A DNA stretch of 64,000 nt from Phlebopus portentosus (taxonomy: Eukaryota; Basidiomycota; Agaricomycetes; Boletales; Boletinellaceae). The stretch is taken from positions 1,426,001 to 1,490,000 of the forward strand of contig JAYXKI010000008.1 of the NCBI GenBank assembly GCA_037892935.1, given 5' to 3'. Below the pieces are notes generated by a model. It saw only the letters and a list, made by a program, of their open reading frames with translations. It had not been told where the DNA came from and did no database searches. Position numbers and translations under genes: made by a program. How positions within the stretch are numbered: the first letter of the stretch is position 1; each line of letters opens with the position of its first letter. Below, piece after piece: positions 22,148 through 34,860 of this stretch.

Positions 22148-23432
22148 AGGTAAAAAGGTGTCGTTCCAACCGATCTTAGGCCCTTCCAAGGGCACGCGAT
22201 ACTCACTAAGGCTGCAAAGAAGGGCGGAAAACAGTCAAACAGCCTCAGCCACAACCGCCGGCCAACCATACCATTATTCCACACTCTTTACAAGAGGCCG
22301 AACAGAAGAACCCCATCCCACCGCACCCAGATCTCCGTCCACGCCAAACCGTCGACGCGCATCCATCGCCGCAGATGACCCACCCACCCGGCGTCCCAGA
22401 AGAGCATCTATCACTCCTTTTACACGCAACCCACTGCCTGGCGAAAGCGCAAGCACCACCGCCGCACGCCCTATATCGCCTATAATTCCCCCTCGCTTCA
22501 TCCACATTCCTAAAGACCTCCGCGAATCCGAAATTTGCCCCAGTACTCACGTTCGTGTCCCCGGCAGCATCGAGGACCTGTCAATATCCCTCCAGGAACC
22601 TCCAGCCACCGGTCCCATCAAAACAGACCTCTTCTCCGACATAGACAACCCCCCAGATATCCACCGCCGCACTGGCCTACAGTTATACTCCGCCGCAGAA
22701 GAACAGGAGGACGACGACCTTTACGTCCCCGACTCCCTCGTACATGGCCACGCAATCACCCCCGACTCTCCACTATCCCCCGTCGAAGAAGAGCGATCGG
22801 CGAGGCTCTCCCCACCCCCCCCTCTTATGCCACCGACCCCAGCTCAGAGGCCGCGGCTCTCCTCAATTGACAACGCCCAACCACCCACCCTCAGTACACC
22901 TCCTAAGATGGCCTTGATACCAACAATGACCAGCACCCATACCGGCATTCCCGCCGCGCCCCCCGCAGCCTCAGGATCGACCCCGCCGCCCCCCCAACAG
23001 CTGTCCCCCGCCGCACCAGCCTATGCTGCACCAGCACCACCCCCCGCGGGCGCCTTTCCCCATCTTCCAGACCTCAGTGACCCAGATACCCATCCATTAA
23101 GTGGTCCCAACCCACCAGTGCCAGGAGCTACAATGCCCTACCTGGGAGATCGCCGCGCGCCGAAGTTCAATGCCTCTGGCGACCCCGCGGAAATCCCCAT
23201 CTTCTTTAACAGAGTCCGGCTATTTGGACAAAGCGCCGGCCTAACAGATGCACAAATGATCACTTGGGCAAGATGCTACGCTGACGCTAAAGATGATTAG
23301 CTATGGTGCAAAAGGCCCGAAATGAGAGGAAACGACTTTATGGCATTCAAAGACGCTATCCTAAAGTACTACCCAAACGCTACGACCCAGTACACACTCG
23401 GCGACCTCCACAACCTTATTAACATAAGCCGC

Positions 23433-24771
23433 TGTAAGAAGCATTGACACGCTAGGTCCGAGATCGCGCACGTGACACGTGTTCTGCAGTGATCAGCATC
23501 GTAACAGCGGAACTCAGTGCGGATCGATTCAATTCAAAGTGGAACGGACTACTGTAGCCTCTCGCACTCGACCGCTGCATAGGAAGAACCTTCAGACGCT
23601 TGAGCCACCCAGTTGAAAACTTACAAAGGCTGACTTAGCTAGCTCGTCTTACTAAACCCAGGCACGAGAGGTAAATTGAAGGATCCGCAATCGGCCCCCA
23701 ACACCTCCCAAGTTTCGACGCGACGCGACGCACTCCGGCTTTTCCCCTTTTGAGTCCCATATGCGTTCATATTTTGTTTTGTTCCTTATGATTCTTATGC
23801 TCATTATTCCGTGTGCGCTCACATTTCGTATTATGCTCTATGGTCATTATCTCGCCACCTTCCAGATATGCTCACCTCGTACCTTGTTCCCGTGCGTTCC
23901 CTTATGATTTTCACTTCCGATTTCCTTTCGTTATGCTCTCTGACGCTCCGATGGCTCAGGTTCGGACAAAGTTATAAATAGGCGAGCAACTTGTAGTAGG
24001 AGCCCAGTTTTTAGCCCGAGAGTTTTAGCAGAAAACAGTTTAGCTCAGGCTTGAACCCACTTTAGCTACAGTCGAGGCCAATTCGACTCTTCCTGTACTC
24101 TCCTCGACTCTATCTCCCAAAAATACACGATAGTTCTGTCTCATACGCCTCGAGTCTCCTGCTCTGCAGTCATACCCGAGCCCAGTGTGATCAGTTCAAC
24201 CCGTGTTGAAGTCAGAGACCCTCATCTCTCCTCCCTACGCCTCTACGCAAGGTCTCACTTGAGTCCCTTGCGTATCGCTTCGTTCCGCGTCGTATCGCTC
24301 CGTTTTGTTTTGTAACCCACCGAAACCCGTCGTAACTTGTCGTAACCTGTTATATCGTGTCGGATCCTCGAAAGGATCACCTTCATATCGTCAGCGCTTA
24401 GGGGAAGTCCTTCTCTAAGCTTTATCTCATCGTCTTCCGCCTCCAGGGTTCGAATCCATCGAGGGATTACCTGTGAGGACATTGATTACCTTCACACCGC
24501 CACCGCCGATCCCCTTACTTCGACTTCTCCCGCCTTGCTTCTTTGCCTATCTCCTTTAATCCAATCCCCCCCTCGCATACATCCAGCAGCCTTCAATCCC
24601 ATTTCTCCTCCATCCCTTCCGGAACTGCTCTGGAACCCAGATCGATGCATCAGTGCTTCTCTAGTTTTCCCCCCAAAGTCACCCTTCTCTTTCCTACTCA
24701 TTTTAATCTTACCGAACAGCCCCCAAGAACTGTGACACTCCTCAGCTATCAGACAGTGCACAGGAGTTTCA
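23433..24771 (+). mobile_element. Solo LTR, family B, copy 2, inside gag A
   Basis: It is 1339 bp with TG...CA ends and flanking CCGC on both sides (23429-23432 and 24772-24775). The reading frame of gag is restored on removal. Solo LTRs form by recombination between the two LTRs of a full element. Confidence 0.93.
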
Positions 24772-25109
24772 CCGCAACCAAATTATGCTGAACACCGCCG
24801 CCCTCGGCGAATACCATAGGAACTTTATCACTGTCTCCTCGTATCTTATCGACGCCGGCATGCTGTCAGAGTTCGAACAGAAGCACATGTTCAGAGAAGG
24901 CCTCCACCCGACGCTAAACAGAGAGCTGGATCTTAATTTGCAGTTTGTCAAGCACGACCACCCTACCGGTGTGCCCTGGGACATCAACACGGTTGTAAGA
25001 GAACTAGAACACATCCTAACCAGCGGCCGCCTCACAACCGCCGACCAACCCCTGATGTATGCGGCGACAGTGGCCATGCCCACCTATACACAAGTTACGA
25101 TGTACACGC

Positions 25110-26451
25110 TGTAAGAAGCATCGACACGCTAGGTCCGGGATCGCGCACGTGACACGTGTTCCGCGGTGATCCGCATCGCAACAGCGGAACTCAGTGCGGA
25201 TCGATTCGATTCGAAGTGGAACGGACTACTGTAGCCTCTCGCACTCGACCGCTGCGTAGGAAGAACCTTCGGACGCTCGAGCCACCCAGTCGAAAACTTA
25301 CAAAGGCTGACTTAGCTAGCTCGTCTTACTAAACCCAGGCACGAGAGGTAAATTGAAGGATCCGCAATCGGCCCCCGACACCTCCCAAGTTTCGACCCGA
25401 CGCGACGCACTCCGGCTTTTCCCCTTTTGAGTCCCATATGCGTTCATATTTTGTTTTGTTCCTTATGATTCTTATGCTCATTATTCCGTGTGCGCTCACA
25501 TTTTGTGTTATGCTCTATGGTCATTATCTCGCCACCTTCCAGATATGCTCACCTCGTACTTTGTTCCCGTGTGTTCCCTTATGATTTTCACTTCCGATTT
25601 CCTTTCGTTATGCTCCCTGACGCTCCGATGGCTCAGGTTCGAACAAAGTTATAAATAGGCGAGCAACTTGTAGTAGGAGCCCAGTTTTAGCCCGGAGAGT
25701 TTTAGCAGAAAACAGTTTAGCTCGGGCTCGAACCCACTTTAGCTACAGTCGAGACCGATTCGACTCTTCCTGTACTCTCCTCGACTCTATCTCCCACAAA
25801 TACACGATAGTTCTGTCTCATACGCCTCGAGTCTCCTGCTCTGCAGTCGTACCCGAGCCCAGTGTGATCAGTTCGACCCGTGTTGAAGTCGGAGACCCTC
25901 ATCTCTCCTCCCTACGCCCCTACGCGAGGTCTCACTTGAGTCCCTTGCGTATCGCTTCGTTCCGCGTCGTATCGCTCCGTTTCGCTTCGTAACCCACCGA
26001 AACCCGTCGTGACTCGTCGTAACCCGTTATATCGTGTCGGATCCTCGAAAGGATCACCTTCGAATCGTCAGCGCTTAGGGGAAGTCCTTCTCTAAGCTTC
26101 GTCTCATCGTCTTCCGCCTTCAGGGTTCGAATCCATCGAGGGATTACCTGTGAGGACATCGATTACCTTCGCACCGCCACCGCCGATCCCCCCTTGCTTC
26201 GACTTCTCCCGCCTTGCTTCTTCGCCTATCTCCTTTAATCCAATCCCCCCCTCGCATACATCCAGCCGCCTTCAATCCCATTTCTCCTCCATCCCTTCCG
26301 GAACTGCTCCGGAACCCAGATCGACGCATCAGCCCTTCTCTAGTTTTCCCCCCAAAGATCACCCTTCTCTTTCCCACTCGTTTTAATCTTACCGAACAGC
26401 CCCCAAGAACTGTGACACTCCTCAGCTATCAGACAGTGCACAGGAGTTTCA
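25110..26451 (+). mobile_element. Solo LTR, family B, copy 3, inside gag A
   Basis: It is 1342 bp with flanking ACGC on both sides (25106-25109 and 26452-26455). It has the same orientation as copy 2 and lies only 338 bp from it. Gag continues in frame when it is removed. Confidence 0.93.
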
Positions 26452-27531
26452 ACGCCGCTGCCGCAACCCGGTGCGCCGGCCTACGGAGTCATCAACCAAC
26501 CCCAGGTCAAGCAAGAAGAACCGTGGGTGTCCCTCCTAATCCAGGAGATGCACGCCCTCTGTGAAGCCACCGAGAAGTCAAACCGCCACGCTCCGCCGCC
26601 AACCGCAGGAGCCCCGCCGCAGCCCCGACAAGCCAGATTTAACGGAAAATGCACCGTATGCGCCAGTGTAATGCACTCTACCCGCGACTGTCCCACCAAG
26701 ATCTCCCTGATCCAGAGGGGAATCATGCTCGCCAACGCCAAAGGGTACTTATACCCCTCCAACGGCCGACTTCCTCAGGGAGAACCGGGGATGTCAGTAC
26801 TGGACAGGATTGATAAGCTCTTCATGGAGAATCCAAACTACGCACCAGTCGGTGTCCAGCTCCCCATTCAGCCCGTATCCAACACGCCGCCAAGGATTAC
26901 TCCACCGAGGCAGGATCCTACATATCAGGGACAACCACTGACTCAACAATCCATGTATCAGTCACACCCTCCATCACAGGAATCTATGTACCAGGGCCTC
27001 AACCGGGCACCGCCTCCCTTAGCCTACAATACCAATCCGCCGAACGGCCTGCCGCCGCGAATTCAGGAATCGAACTACTTCGAGGCTATCACCCCAGAAG
27101 ACCCCCCAGACGACGATGCCTGCGATGGAGTCGTGCTCCTTTTTGAACAAGAAGAATCCACCGAACAACCGCAGAATGCCTTTACCACCGCCGGAAGACG
27201 GCCAGGCCCCAGAGAAGTTTTCGACGGAATCGAAATCCCCACCAAAAAGCCGCCTCGAGACCCCAACCCGAAATGGGGAGATAACAGCAAGAAAGGGAAA
27301 CCACCCGGACAACGCCCGGCCCTGCTGCTGACACCCTCGGCGCCACACAGGGACGACGCGGCGGATTCGAAGCCACAATACCGAACCACCGTACCAGCAT
27401 ACGATGATGCCGCGGTATCAAACATTTTCGACAAGATTCTGGACTCAGAAGTCACTCTGCCGATCCGAAGCCTGCTCGCTGCCTCTCCCGAAATCAGAAA
27501 GAAGTGTAAAGAATTTGTCACGGGGTGCTGA

Positions 27532-28074
27532 GAACTAATTAGGGAAAATCCTGATCACGAGATGGCAATGTACGCCTCAATCCCGAGGCCCACCTCGCCG
27601 GTCAACTTCGGCGACGAAGATCCATCCGTCGCCCCACCGAACATCCCCCTCCACAAAATCGAGGTCTGGCTCGATGATAAATTCGAAGTAAAGGCTTTGC
27701 TCGACTCGGGGTCGACATTTATCGCCGTGCCAAAAGAGGTATGGAAGGACCTCGGCTCCCCGACGATAATGAGCCAAGCAATCACAGTAGAAACCGCCGA
27801 CAGACAAACCTCACACTTGGCAGGACTCATCCCTCGCGTCAGACTCACCATAGGCGCCTTCTCTATTGTTGTCTAAGTCCAGGTCGTCAAAAAGGCCCCC
27901 TTTCAGTTACTATTAGGCCGGCCATTTTTCGTACACACCAGGGCACAGGTCATAGACAAGGCCGACGGTGAACAGACGCTATACCTTACTCATCTCGATA
28001 CGAATGAAACCATGTCGATCCCGACGATTCAGCGCGGCACTGGGACAGAAAAACAGCGCCCCCCTAGACAATGA
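27532..28074 (+). pseudogene. Aspartic protease of element A
   Basis: It follows gag in the same frame. The active site is DSGS (near 27706), and the flap-to-C-terminal part includes LLGRPFF (near 27910), as in Ty3/gypsy proteases. A TAA at 27874 and the TGA after gag are the only breaks, both explicable as CAA-to-TAA and CGA-to-TGA. The frame ends with TGA at 28072-28074, which overlaps the pol ATG by the sequence ATGA. Confidence 0.85.
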
Positions 28075-31000
28075 CGTCCCAGCAGCGTCCGCTGGAACAT
28101 ATGCGGCGTATACCCCCAACCATACCTGACGCATATGTGCTCCATCACGGCCCGGCGACTGTAAATATTGCCTTCAATCCCCGCACCATAGATATCTCCA
28201 CCTCATTTTCTGATCGATCTGCCGAAAAGGGTTTCACAGCCCAGAACAAAGCCCAAAAACATCCAGCCTTCTTCATTAACTCTATTTTCGATGATGAATC
28301 ACTCCCCGTACGCAACCGAATACCCCGCTCCAACAGCACTCTTAATACCAAGGCCGCTCAACTGGCCGGGCACGCCTACAAGTACAAAAAGGTTGCCCAA
28401 CGAACCAAACCTATATCGGCAACCCTTCCAGAGGACTACTGCATCATACGCAAATCACACCCGCAGCCGCTCACAGATCTACCGAAGCTCCCTATCGATC
28501 TGCCGGAGTTCATTCCAGGACGCCGCTTTACACAAGAACGCTTCAACACCCTAGACATCGACCCAACAGGCTTCCTCAGTGAGGAAGAAAAGAACCTCGC
28601 CTACTGGACCCTTCTACAACATGAAGACGGCCTAGCTTGGGACGAAACAGAAAAGGGCTCCCTCGACTATCAATACTTCGCGCCAGTTCTAATTCCTACT
28701 GTCGACCATACGCCGTGGGTAATGAAAAACATCCCTATTCCGCCGGGGATCTTCAACGAAGTGGTTCGCATAATCAAAGACAAAATTAACTCCGGCGTCT
28801 ACGAGCCGTCCAATTCCTCTTACCGCTCCCGATGGTTCTGCGTCGTTAAAAAGGATGGAAAATCCCTTCAGCTTGTACACGATCTCCAGCCACTCAACAA
28901 AGTCTCCATACGTGACCCCTCCGTCCCTTACCCCACAGAACACATCACCGAGACCTTCAGCGGCCATGCCTGCTACACCACACTCGATCTATTCGTCGCC
29001 TTCGACCAGAGAAAGCTCGACGTACGATCCCGCGACCTCACAACATTCCAAACACCTCTCGGTGCATTTCACCTCACCTCGATTCCTATGGGATACACCA
29101 ACTCGCAACAAATTATGCACGCCGACGTCACCTTCGTACTCAAAGATGAGATACCCCATGTCTGTATCCCATACATCGACGATATTCCTGTAAAAGGCCC
29201 TAAATCCCGATACGAGCTCGCCGCCGGAAAATACGAAAGCATTCCGGGGAACCCGAACATCCGCCGCTTCATCTGGGAACACCTCAACGACGTCAACCGC
29301 GTCCTCCAACGCCTTAAAGTAGTTGGCGCCACTGTCTCAGGTAAGAAACTCATCATCGCCGCACCAGAAGCAGTCATTGTAGGACACACCTGTAATTACG
29401 CCGGCCGAGTCCCAGACGCATCCAGGGTCAAGGCGATAATGGATTGGCCGCCGCCGTGGGATGTCCACGATGTTCGGGCATTCTTAGGTACGGCCGGCGT
29501 CCTTAGACACTTCGTAAAGAACTACGCCAGACTATCCGCCGGTCTCAACAAACTACTCTGCAAAGACCAGCCCTTCCTATTCGATGAAGACGCCCGCCGA
29601 TCTATGGATCTACTAAAACACGCCGTAGCATCCTCCGGCGCCATTTGTTCTATTGACTACGAGTCAGGACAACCTGTTCATTTCTGTGTAGACTCCTCCA
29701 TTCATGGCTACGGCGCCATCCTGTTACGGCTCGGCGAAAACGGCGAAAGGGTCCCATCTCGTTTCATGTCCGGAACCTGGAACAACAGAGAACGAAACTA
29801 CTCCCAGGCGAAGCTAGAACTCTTCAGCCTCTTCAGAGCTCTATATGAGGCGCGCATATACCTCGTCGGCATCGATCACTTTTTCGTCGAAGTCGACGCC
29901 AGCTATATTAAAGGCATGATTAACAACCCAGACCTCCAACCCAATGCAACTATCAATAGATGGATCGCCGGCATCTTACTTTTCAATTTCACGATCATTC
30001 ATATGCCGGCGCCCAAACACCTCAGCCCAGATGGCCTATCACGCCGCGGCGCCGCACAAACCGATCCACCGCGAGACGAAGGCTTCAAAGAATGGATCAA
30101 CCATCAATACTCCTTCCTAAACCAAGACATTTCCGACACGGGCTATACCCCAAACAGCGAACCCATACAACTCCCCGATCACAAAACCTCCCAAAAAGGA
30201 TTCAAAGACCTCGATTGTATCAAGAAATTTCTCGCCGCTGAAACTCCTGTGGACATTCTGATGCCGGACAGGGAGTGTATAGTTCGAGGGGCTGCCCTAG
30301 AATACCTTCAAGCGGTCAGCAGAGAATTACACCCGAGCTAAGGGCACAAAGGAGTGGAGGAAAATAGGGATAGACAATGGAAGGGCTTGGTGAGAACCGG
30401 GGATATGAGGGAAGCGCTCGAGGAAGAATTCCGAGGGTGAACTTCTTCCGAGATCGACAGTGGCGGTGCAAAGGCTAAATCGACTCTCCGGCTCAGCTGC
30501 GAGCTCTGGACTAAAGCCGACTGACCCAAGGCACAAGAACTAAACTAACTAAGCTACGCTAGTCGAACCACCAACCCGAACGTGACTAATCGACTGTGCT
30601 AACACACTGGCAAGCGACTGCAGCCGATCTCACTCGTAGTCTAAAGTGTCGGAACGCGGCGTAACGATTCGAAACGCGATTCAATGGACAAAGGACAATT
30701 GCTGAGTGTGTCGAAATGTGATGCGAGGGATGGAGGTGCGAAACGATGACGGAAGGGGACTGAGAGAATCGAAGGATATGTGTGGGACGATTAAACCGAC
30801 TGTTTCCAATCGAAACGATGCGGAATAGCACCGGGCTGGTCTTGAGGAAGCGGAGAGTGGAAAGTCAAGAGGAAAGGGGTGATATGGTGTCCTTTCCCGA
30901 CGACAATGGAGAGGAGAAGGTGTTGTGAGACCAAATGCAAGTGGTACGCAGAGTAACTGGGTTACGAGCGAAACCGGGCGAAACGGATCGAAACACGTGA

Positions 31001-33188
31001 GGGGGTCTTGTTTCGGGTGAGAGAAGATAGAGAAGCCTTTATACGATGACGGCGAACTATACGAACGCACGAACGGCTCTACTGCGAAGAGAGATCACCG
31101 ATCGACTGTACAGAACACGAAATGTCATATATTAGACTATAGAGACGAGAGAGTCCACTACGAACAAGTAGACTAGAGGTCGAGAGGCTTTGAGACGATG
31201 TGAGAACTGCAAGCTAAGCTCCCACTCAGCTCCGACTCAGCTGTCCCTCTACTACGAGAGTTGTGCTATATTTATACTAAACATCCAAGACTGAGCCTCC
31301 CCGCGGTCAGAGAACCTACGTCATAAAGAAAAGGGAATGCATATCGCTATCTACAAAGGAGAGGAGCGCATAGGAATGGTTTAAGGGACATATAGGTCAA
31401 AAGAAACAATACTAAGCATGTCTGGAATGAGAGCATAATGGATTAAAGGGGACGCATATAGAAAGGTCAGAATATGTGCGGAACCTTCGGAACCGGGTCT
31501 CTTTGAGCGGAACGAAGCGGAACTCAGGGAAACGACTCGGAAGGGCTCTGGCTAGCCTGACAAAGTAAGTCTGCGATGTTTAATAAAGGAGAGGGACTGA
31601 GGACGAGGTTGCAGGGTCAAATCTCTTTGTCTGGAATGCGGATCCGAGGTCCGGAGACTTGTGATCGACGCGTGCAAACTCGATGCCGTGATTCTCCCAT
31701 CTTGATGGCCGATCAAAGAACGGTGCACGTGCCATCTGGACTATGGCGTTCTTGCTAAGTCTACTCGTTCGAGCGAACCCAGTCGAAACCGAGCGAAACC
31801 AGTCGGAACACCGCGGAACTGGTCGTAATGACTCCGTACGTTCCCAAGCTTCAGACTTACTCTTCACCGCCCCATCCCGCCCCGCCGATCTTTCAGACGC
31901 CCAATTCAAACAGTTCGTATGCCGAGCCACTCATTTCTTCCTACAGCACGGCGAACTCTACAGAAAGAACGACAAAGGTCACGCCACACTCGCAATTCTG
32001 CCAGAACACCGAATTTCCATTATCAGAACTGCCCACGACGAACTCGGCCACAAAGGCTTCTTCTCTGTCAGAACAACGATCCAAGACCGATTCTGGTGGC
32101 CAGGAATGCATCAGGACATCAAATGGTATATCAAAACCTGCCACCAATGCCAAACGAGGCAGTTTACGAAAATATATACCACGCTGCAAAGCCCGACGCC
32201 CGCGCCGCTATTCTCCAGGGTGCATATAGACGTGATGTTAATGCCGCCCTCCGGCGGATTCAAGTATATCATTCAGGCCCGAGACTCGCTCACCGGATAC
32301 CCCGAATTCCGAATGCTGCACAAAGATAACACCGCCTCGATAGCACGCTTCGTTTTTGAAGATATTTTGTCAAGATGGGGACGAGTCGAGGAGATCGTAA
32401 CCGACAACGGCGCCTCATTCTCCAAGGACTTACCCCGCCTTCTCGCCAAATACAATGTCCAGCACATCCGAATCTCGCCGTACAACTCAAGAGCCAATGG
32501 AATCATTGAGCGGCGATACCGGGACCTTAGAGAAACCCTAATGAAGCTCGCCGACGCAAGCCCAGACAAGTGGTCCCAGCATATATACCATGCCATTTGG
32601 GCCGAACGAATCACGATCCAACGCCGCACAGGCTATAGCCCATACTTTATGGCCCACGGCGTTGAACCAGTACTCCCCTTCGACCTCGCCGAACAGACGT
32701 ACATCTTGCCGGCGGTCACCTCCAAGATGTCCGACGCACAACTCATCGCGGCGAGAGCAAGGGCACTCCAGAAATGACCCGAGGACCTCCAACGAGTCAA
32801 GGAATCTGTCATCCAGGGACGCTTCAAATCCATACAGGACTTCGAGAAAACCCACGCCGCAACAATTAAGGATTACAATTTCGCCCCTGGCTCACTTGTG
32901 CTGGTCAGGAACTCCCAGATAGAAAACAAGCTGAACAGGAAGACAAAGCCGAAATACCTAGGGCCCATGATTGTCGTGTGGTGAACCAAAGGAGGATCCT
33001 ACGTTCTCGCCGAAGCAAACGGCGCCATTTCAGCACTTCGTTACGCAGCATTCAGAGTTATCCCTTACCACGCACGCACTCGAATCATCGACTCAGTCGA
33101 AGACCTCACTCAGAAATCCACGCCGGAACTCGACAACCTAGCACAAGAGACCGTGGCGGATGACCTAGACGCCGAATCCAACTTATGA
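28071..33188 (+). pseudogene. pol of element A: reverse transcriptase, RNase H, integrase
   Basis: The first part (28071-30238) has RT with the YIDD catalytic box (near 29170), a tether, and RNase H with DSS (near 29690) and DASYIKG motifs. The second part (31867-33188) has the integrase HHCC finger (HDELGHKG ... CHQCQ), the core with HIDVM, TDNG and the later glutamate (IIERR), and a GPF/Y-like end (KPKYLGP). The solo LTR of family D splits the tether after RNase H; removal with one CCGC restores the frame. TGA at 32775 and another at about 32983 break the integrase end. Pol is in the -1 frame relative to gag-protease. No chromodomain is seen. Confidence 0.9.
30239..31866 (-). mobile_element. 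Solo LTR, family D, inside pol A
   Basis: This 1628-bp unit is the reverse complement of 56326-57967. It is flanked by CCGC on both sides (30235-30238 and 31867-31870). Its TATA box lies on the minus strand (31269-31276). Excision rejoins pol in frame. Confidence 0.92.
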
Positions 33189-33627
33189 AGATCCGCCGAA
33201 GCCTCATAATCACCCTCTCCCTTATATACACATTCCCTAAGTCACCCATTCGGACCCGCCACTATCTTCACACTCTCCAATCATCACCCAAACGACTGCG
33301 GCGAGACGCTGAGTCACCCCCTTCCACATTTTCACCTTACTCAAGTCATTCTTTCAGCCCCGGCGCTATTTTTAGGGCGCCTATCCTCCCTATTTCACTC
33401 CAGCCCATCTCAATCTTACATTCCCTGATCTCACAAAGAACCATCCTCACAAGAAAAACATTCGGCTTGTTATTACAAGCCACTATAGTACACAAGAAAA
33501 AGAAAAATACAAATATTTTTGTACTTTCATATTTTTCCTATTTTTTATTTTATTTTTTCGGCCCAAGGGCGCTTCATGGTCGCCGAAGACCGCGAGCCGA
33601 CGCCGTTTGCGTCGTTTGGCTCGCCGC
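33189..33627. other. Gap between pol A and the convergent antisense gene
   Basis: This is C-rich sequence followed by an A/T-rich block (33480-33560). No gene is seen. It probably holds the 3' end signals of the convergent antisense gene. Confidence 0.35.
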
Positions 33628-34402
33628 CTATCCACGGTGTTCACCCTGGGCCTTTTCCTCCACCTCCCCACCCACACTCTCTCCCGCCAACGTCGACTCC
33701 ATCCCCTCCAGCTGCCGGTGGAGAGTGAGGACCTCCTGCTGCACCAGGAAGGTCACGTCCGACTCCAAGATATCGCACCGGTGGTGTGATACCCGGCACG
33801 CCTGGCACAGGAGCGCCGGCGGGCGCCTCGTGCACATCTCCCCACGCCCGATGCACTGCTCGCACCCCGGCGACACGAACTCAAGGAGGCGGCAGCTCTG
33901 ACCCCTGGGGAGCCGCCCGACCCTCTCGAACTCCCAACCCCCCTCCTCCCTCTGAATATTATAGTCAGAGAGTGTCAAGAACAAAATTCAAGACAGCACT
34001 CACCGCCCCGTCCCTTCTTCCTGTCGCCTCCTCTTTCGCCTTTCCTCCACCCGAGGCCGCTGCTCCCGGCGCTCTTGCTCGTTTCGCCGGCGGCTCGACC
34101 ACCGGCTCACGTACGTGCTTTGGAAGGGGAGGCACCTAGAAACGAAACATGTCAGTGAAGAATAAGATCCAGGACATAAAACACACATCGACATATACCT
34201 CCTTTCCACTCGACCTTTTCGCTCGCGTTGACCCCTCATCAGACTCAACCTCAAGAGTGATGGTCTTTCCTGTGACCGTCCCCGAGCGTCCCCCTCGCAT
34301 CACTCGACCACTCTCCCCCTTGAGCGTCTCGCTGGACGAACCCGCCATCTCAAGACCAGGGATCGATGACCCAGGAAGAGTAATCGTCTTTCCTGTCGCC
34401 GG

Positions 34403-34860
34403 TGTTAGGCGGACGGCTCAAGGACTGAGTCGAGGCAGGCCAACACAACAACAAACAAGCGTGAATGAGATAATCCCAAACACGTTGCTCAGGTCCAGAC
34501 AGCTAAGACGAGGCTTAAGTCCAGACCGTCGAACGCTATGTCAAAGTGAAGGTAAGTAGAATTCAATAAACTATTAATACAAGAGTAGATACCTATATCA
34601 AAGTGAAGGTAAGTAGAATAGAAAGACAAGGAACGAAAGAGTCAAACTATCTACTTATATAGACTTTGAGCGCGGGAAAGGTCTACTCTAATAGGAAGTC
34701 ACATGATAAGGAATGGGATGATTAGTGAGCGTGATAGAACATTGTGGAATGTTCCGGCAAAAGGATGAGTAAGCACATAAGAAAAATAAAAGAAAAGAAA
34801 AAGAATATTAAAATAAATGATGACGTCAGAAAAGAAAAGGAAAATGTTCGAGTCCTTACA
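34403..34860 (-). repeat. 3' LTR of element F
   Basis: It begins TGTTAGGCGG on the plus strand and ends CCTTACA. A TATATAAG box lies on the minus strand (34661-34654). It is preceded on the element strand by a run of purines at 34861-34873. Confidence 0.93.

Larger units (their letters stand above)
22068..27531 (+). pseudogene. gag of element A, split by two solo LTRs
   Basis: Coding parts are 22068-23432, 24776-25109 and 26456-27531. The first is Pro/Ser-rich and leads into a Ty3-type gag domain (PAEIPIFFNRVRLF near 23190), interrupted by a TAG at 23298. The second continues the capsid helices. The third holds a CCHC zinc knuckle (C-x2-C-x4-H-x4-C, about 26652-26690) and a long proline-rich tail. 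Removing each B LTR with one target duplication (CCGC, then ACGC) joins the parts in frame. A TGA at 27529 separates gag from protease in the same frame, probably from CGA. Gag forms the particle that packages element RNA. Confidence 0.88.

Noticed and set aside
22245..22550. Minus-strand ORFs over gag A and over the pol regions
   Set aside because: They arise from GC-rich, stop-poor coding sequence on the opposite strand, with no domains or splice structure.
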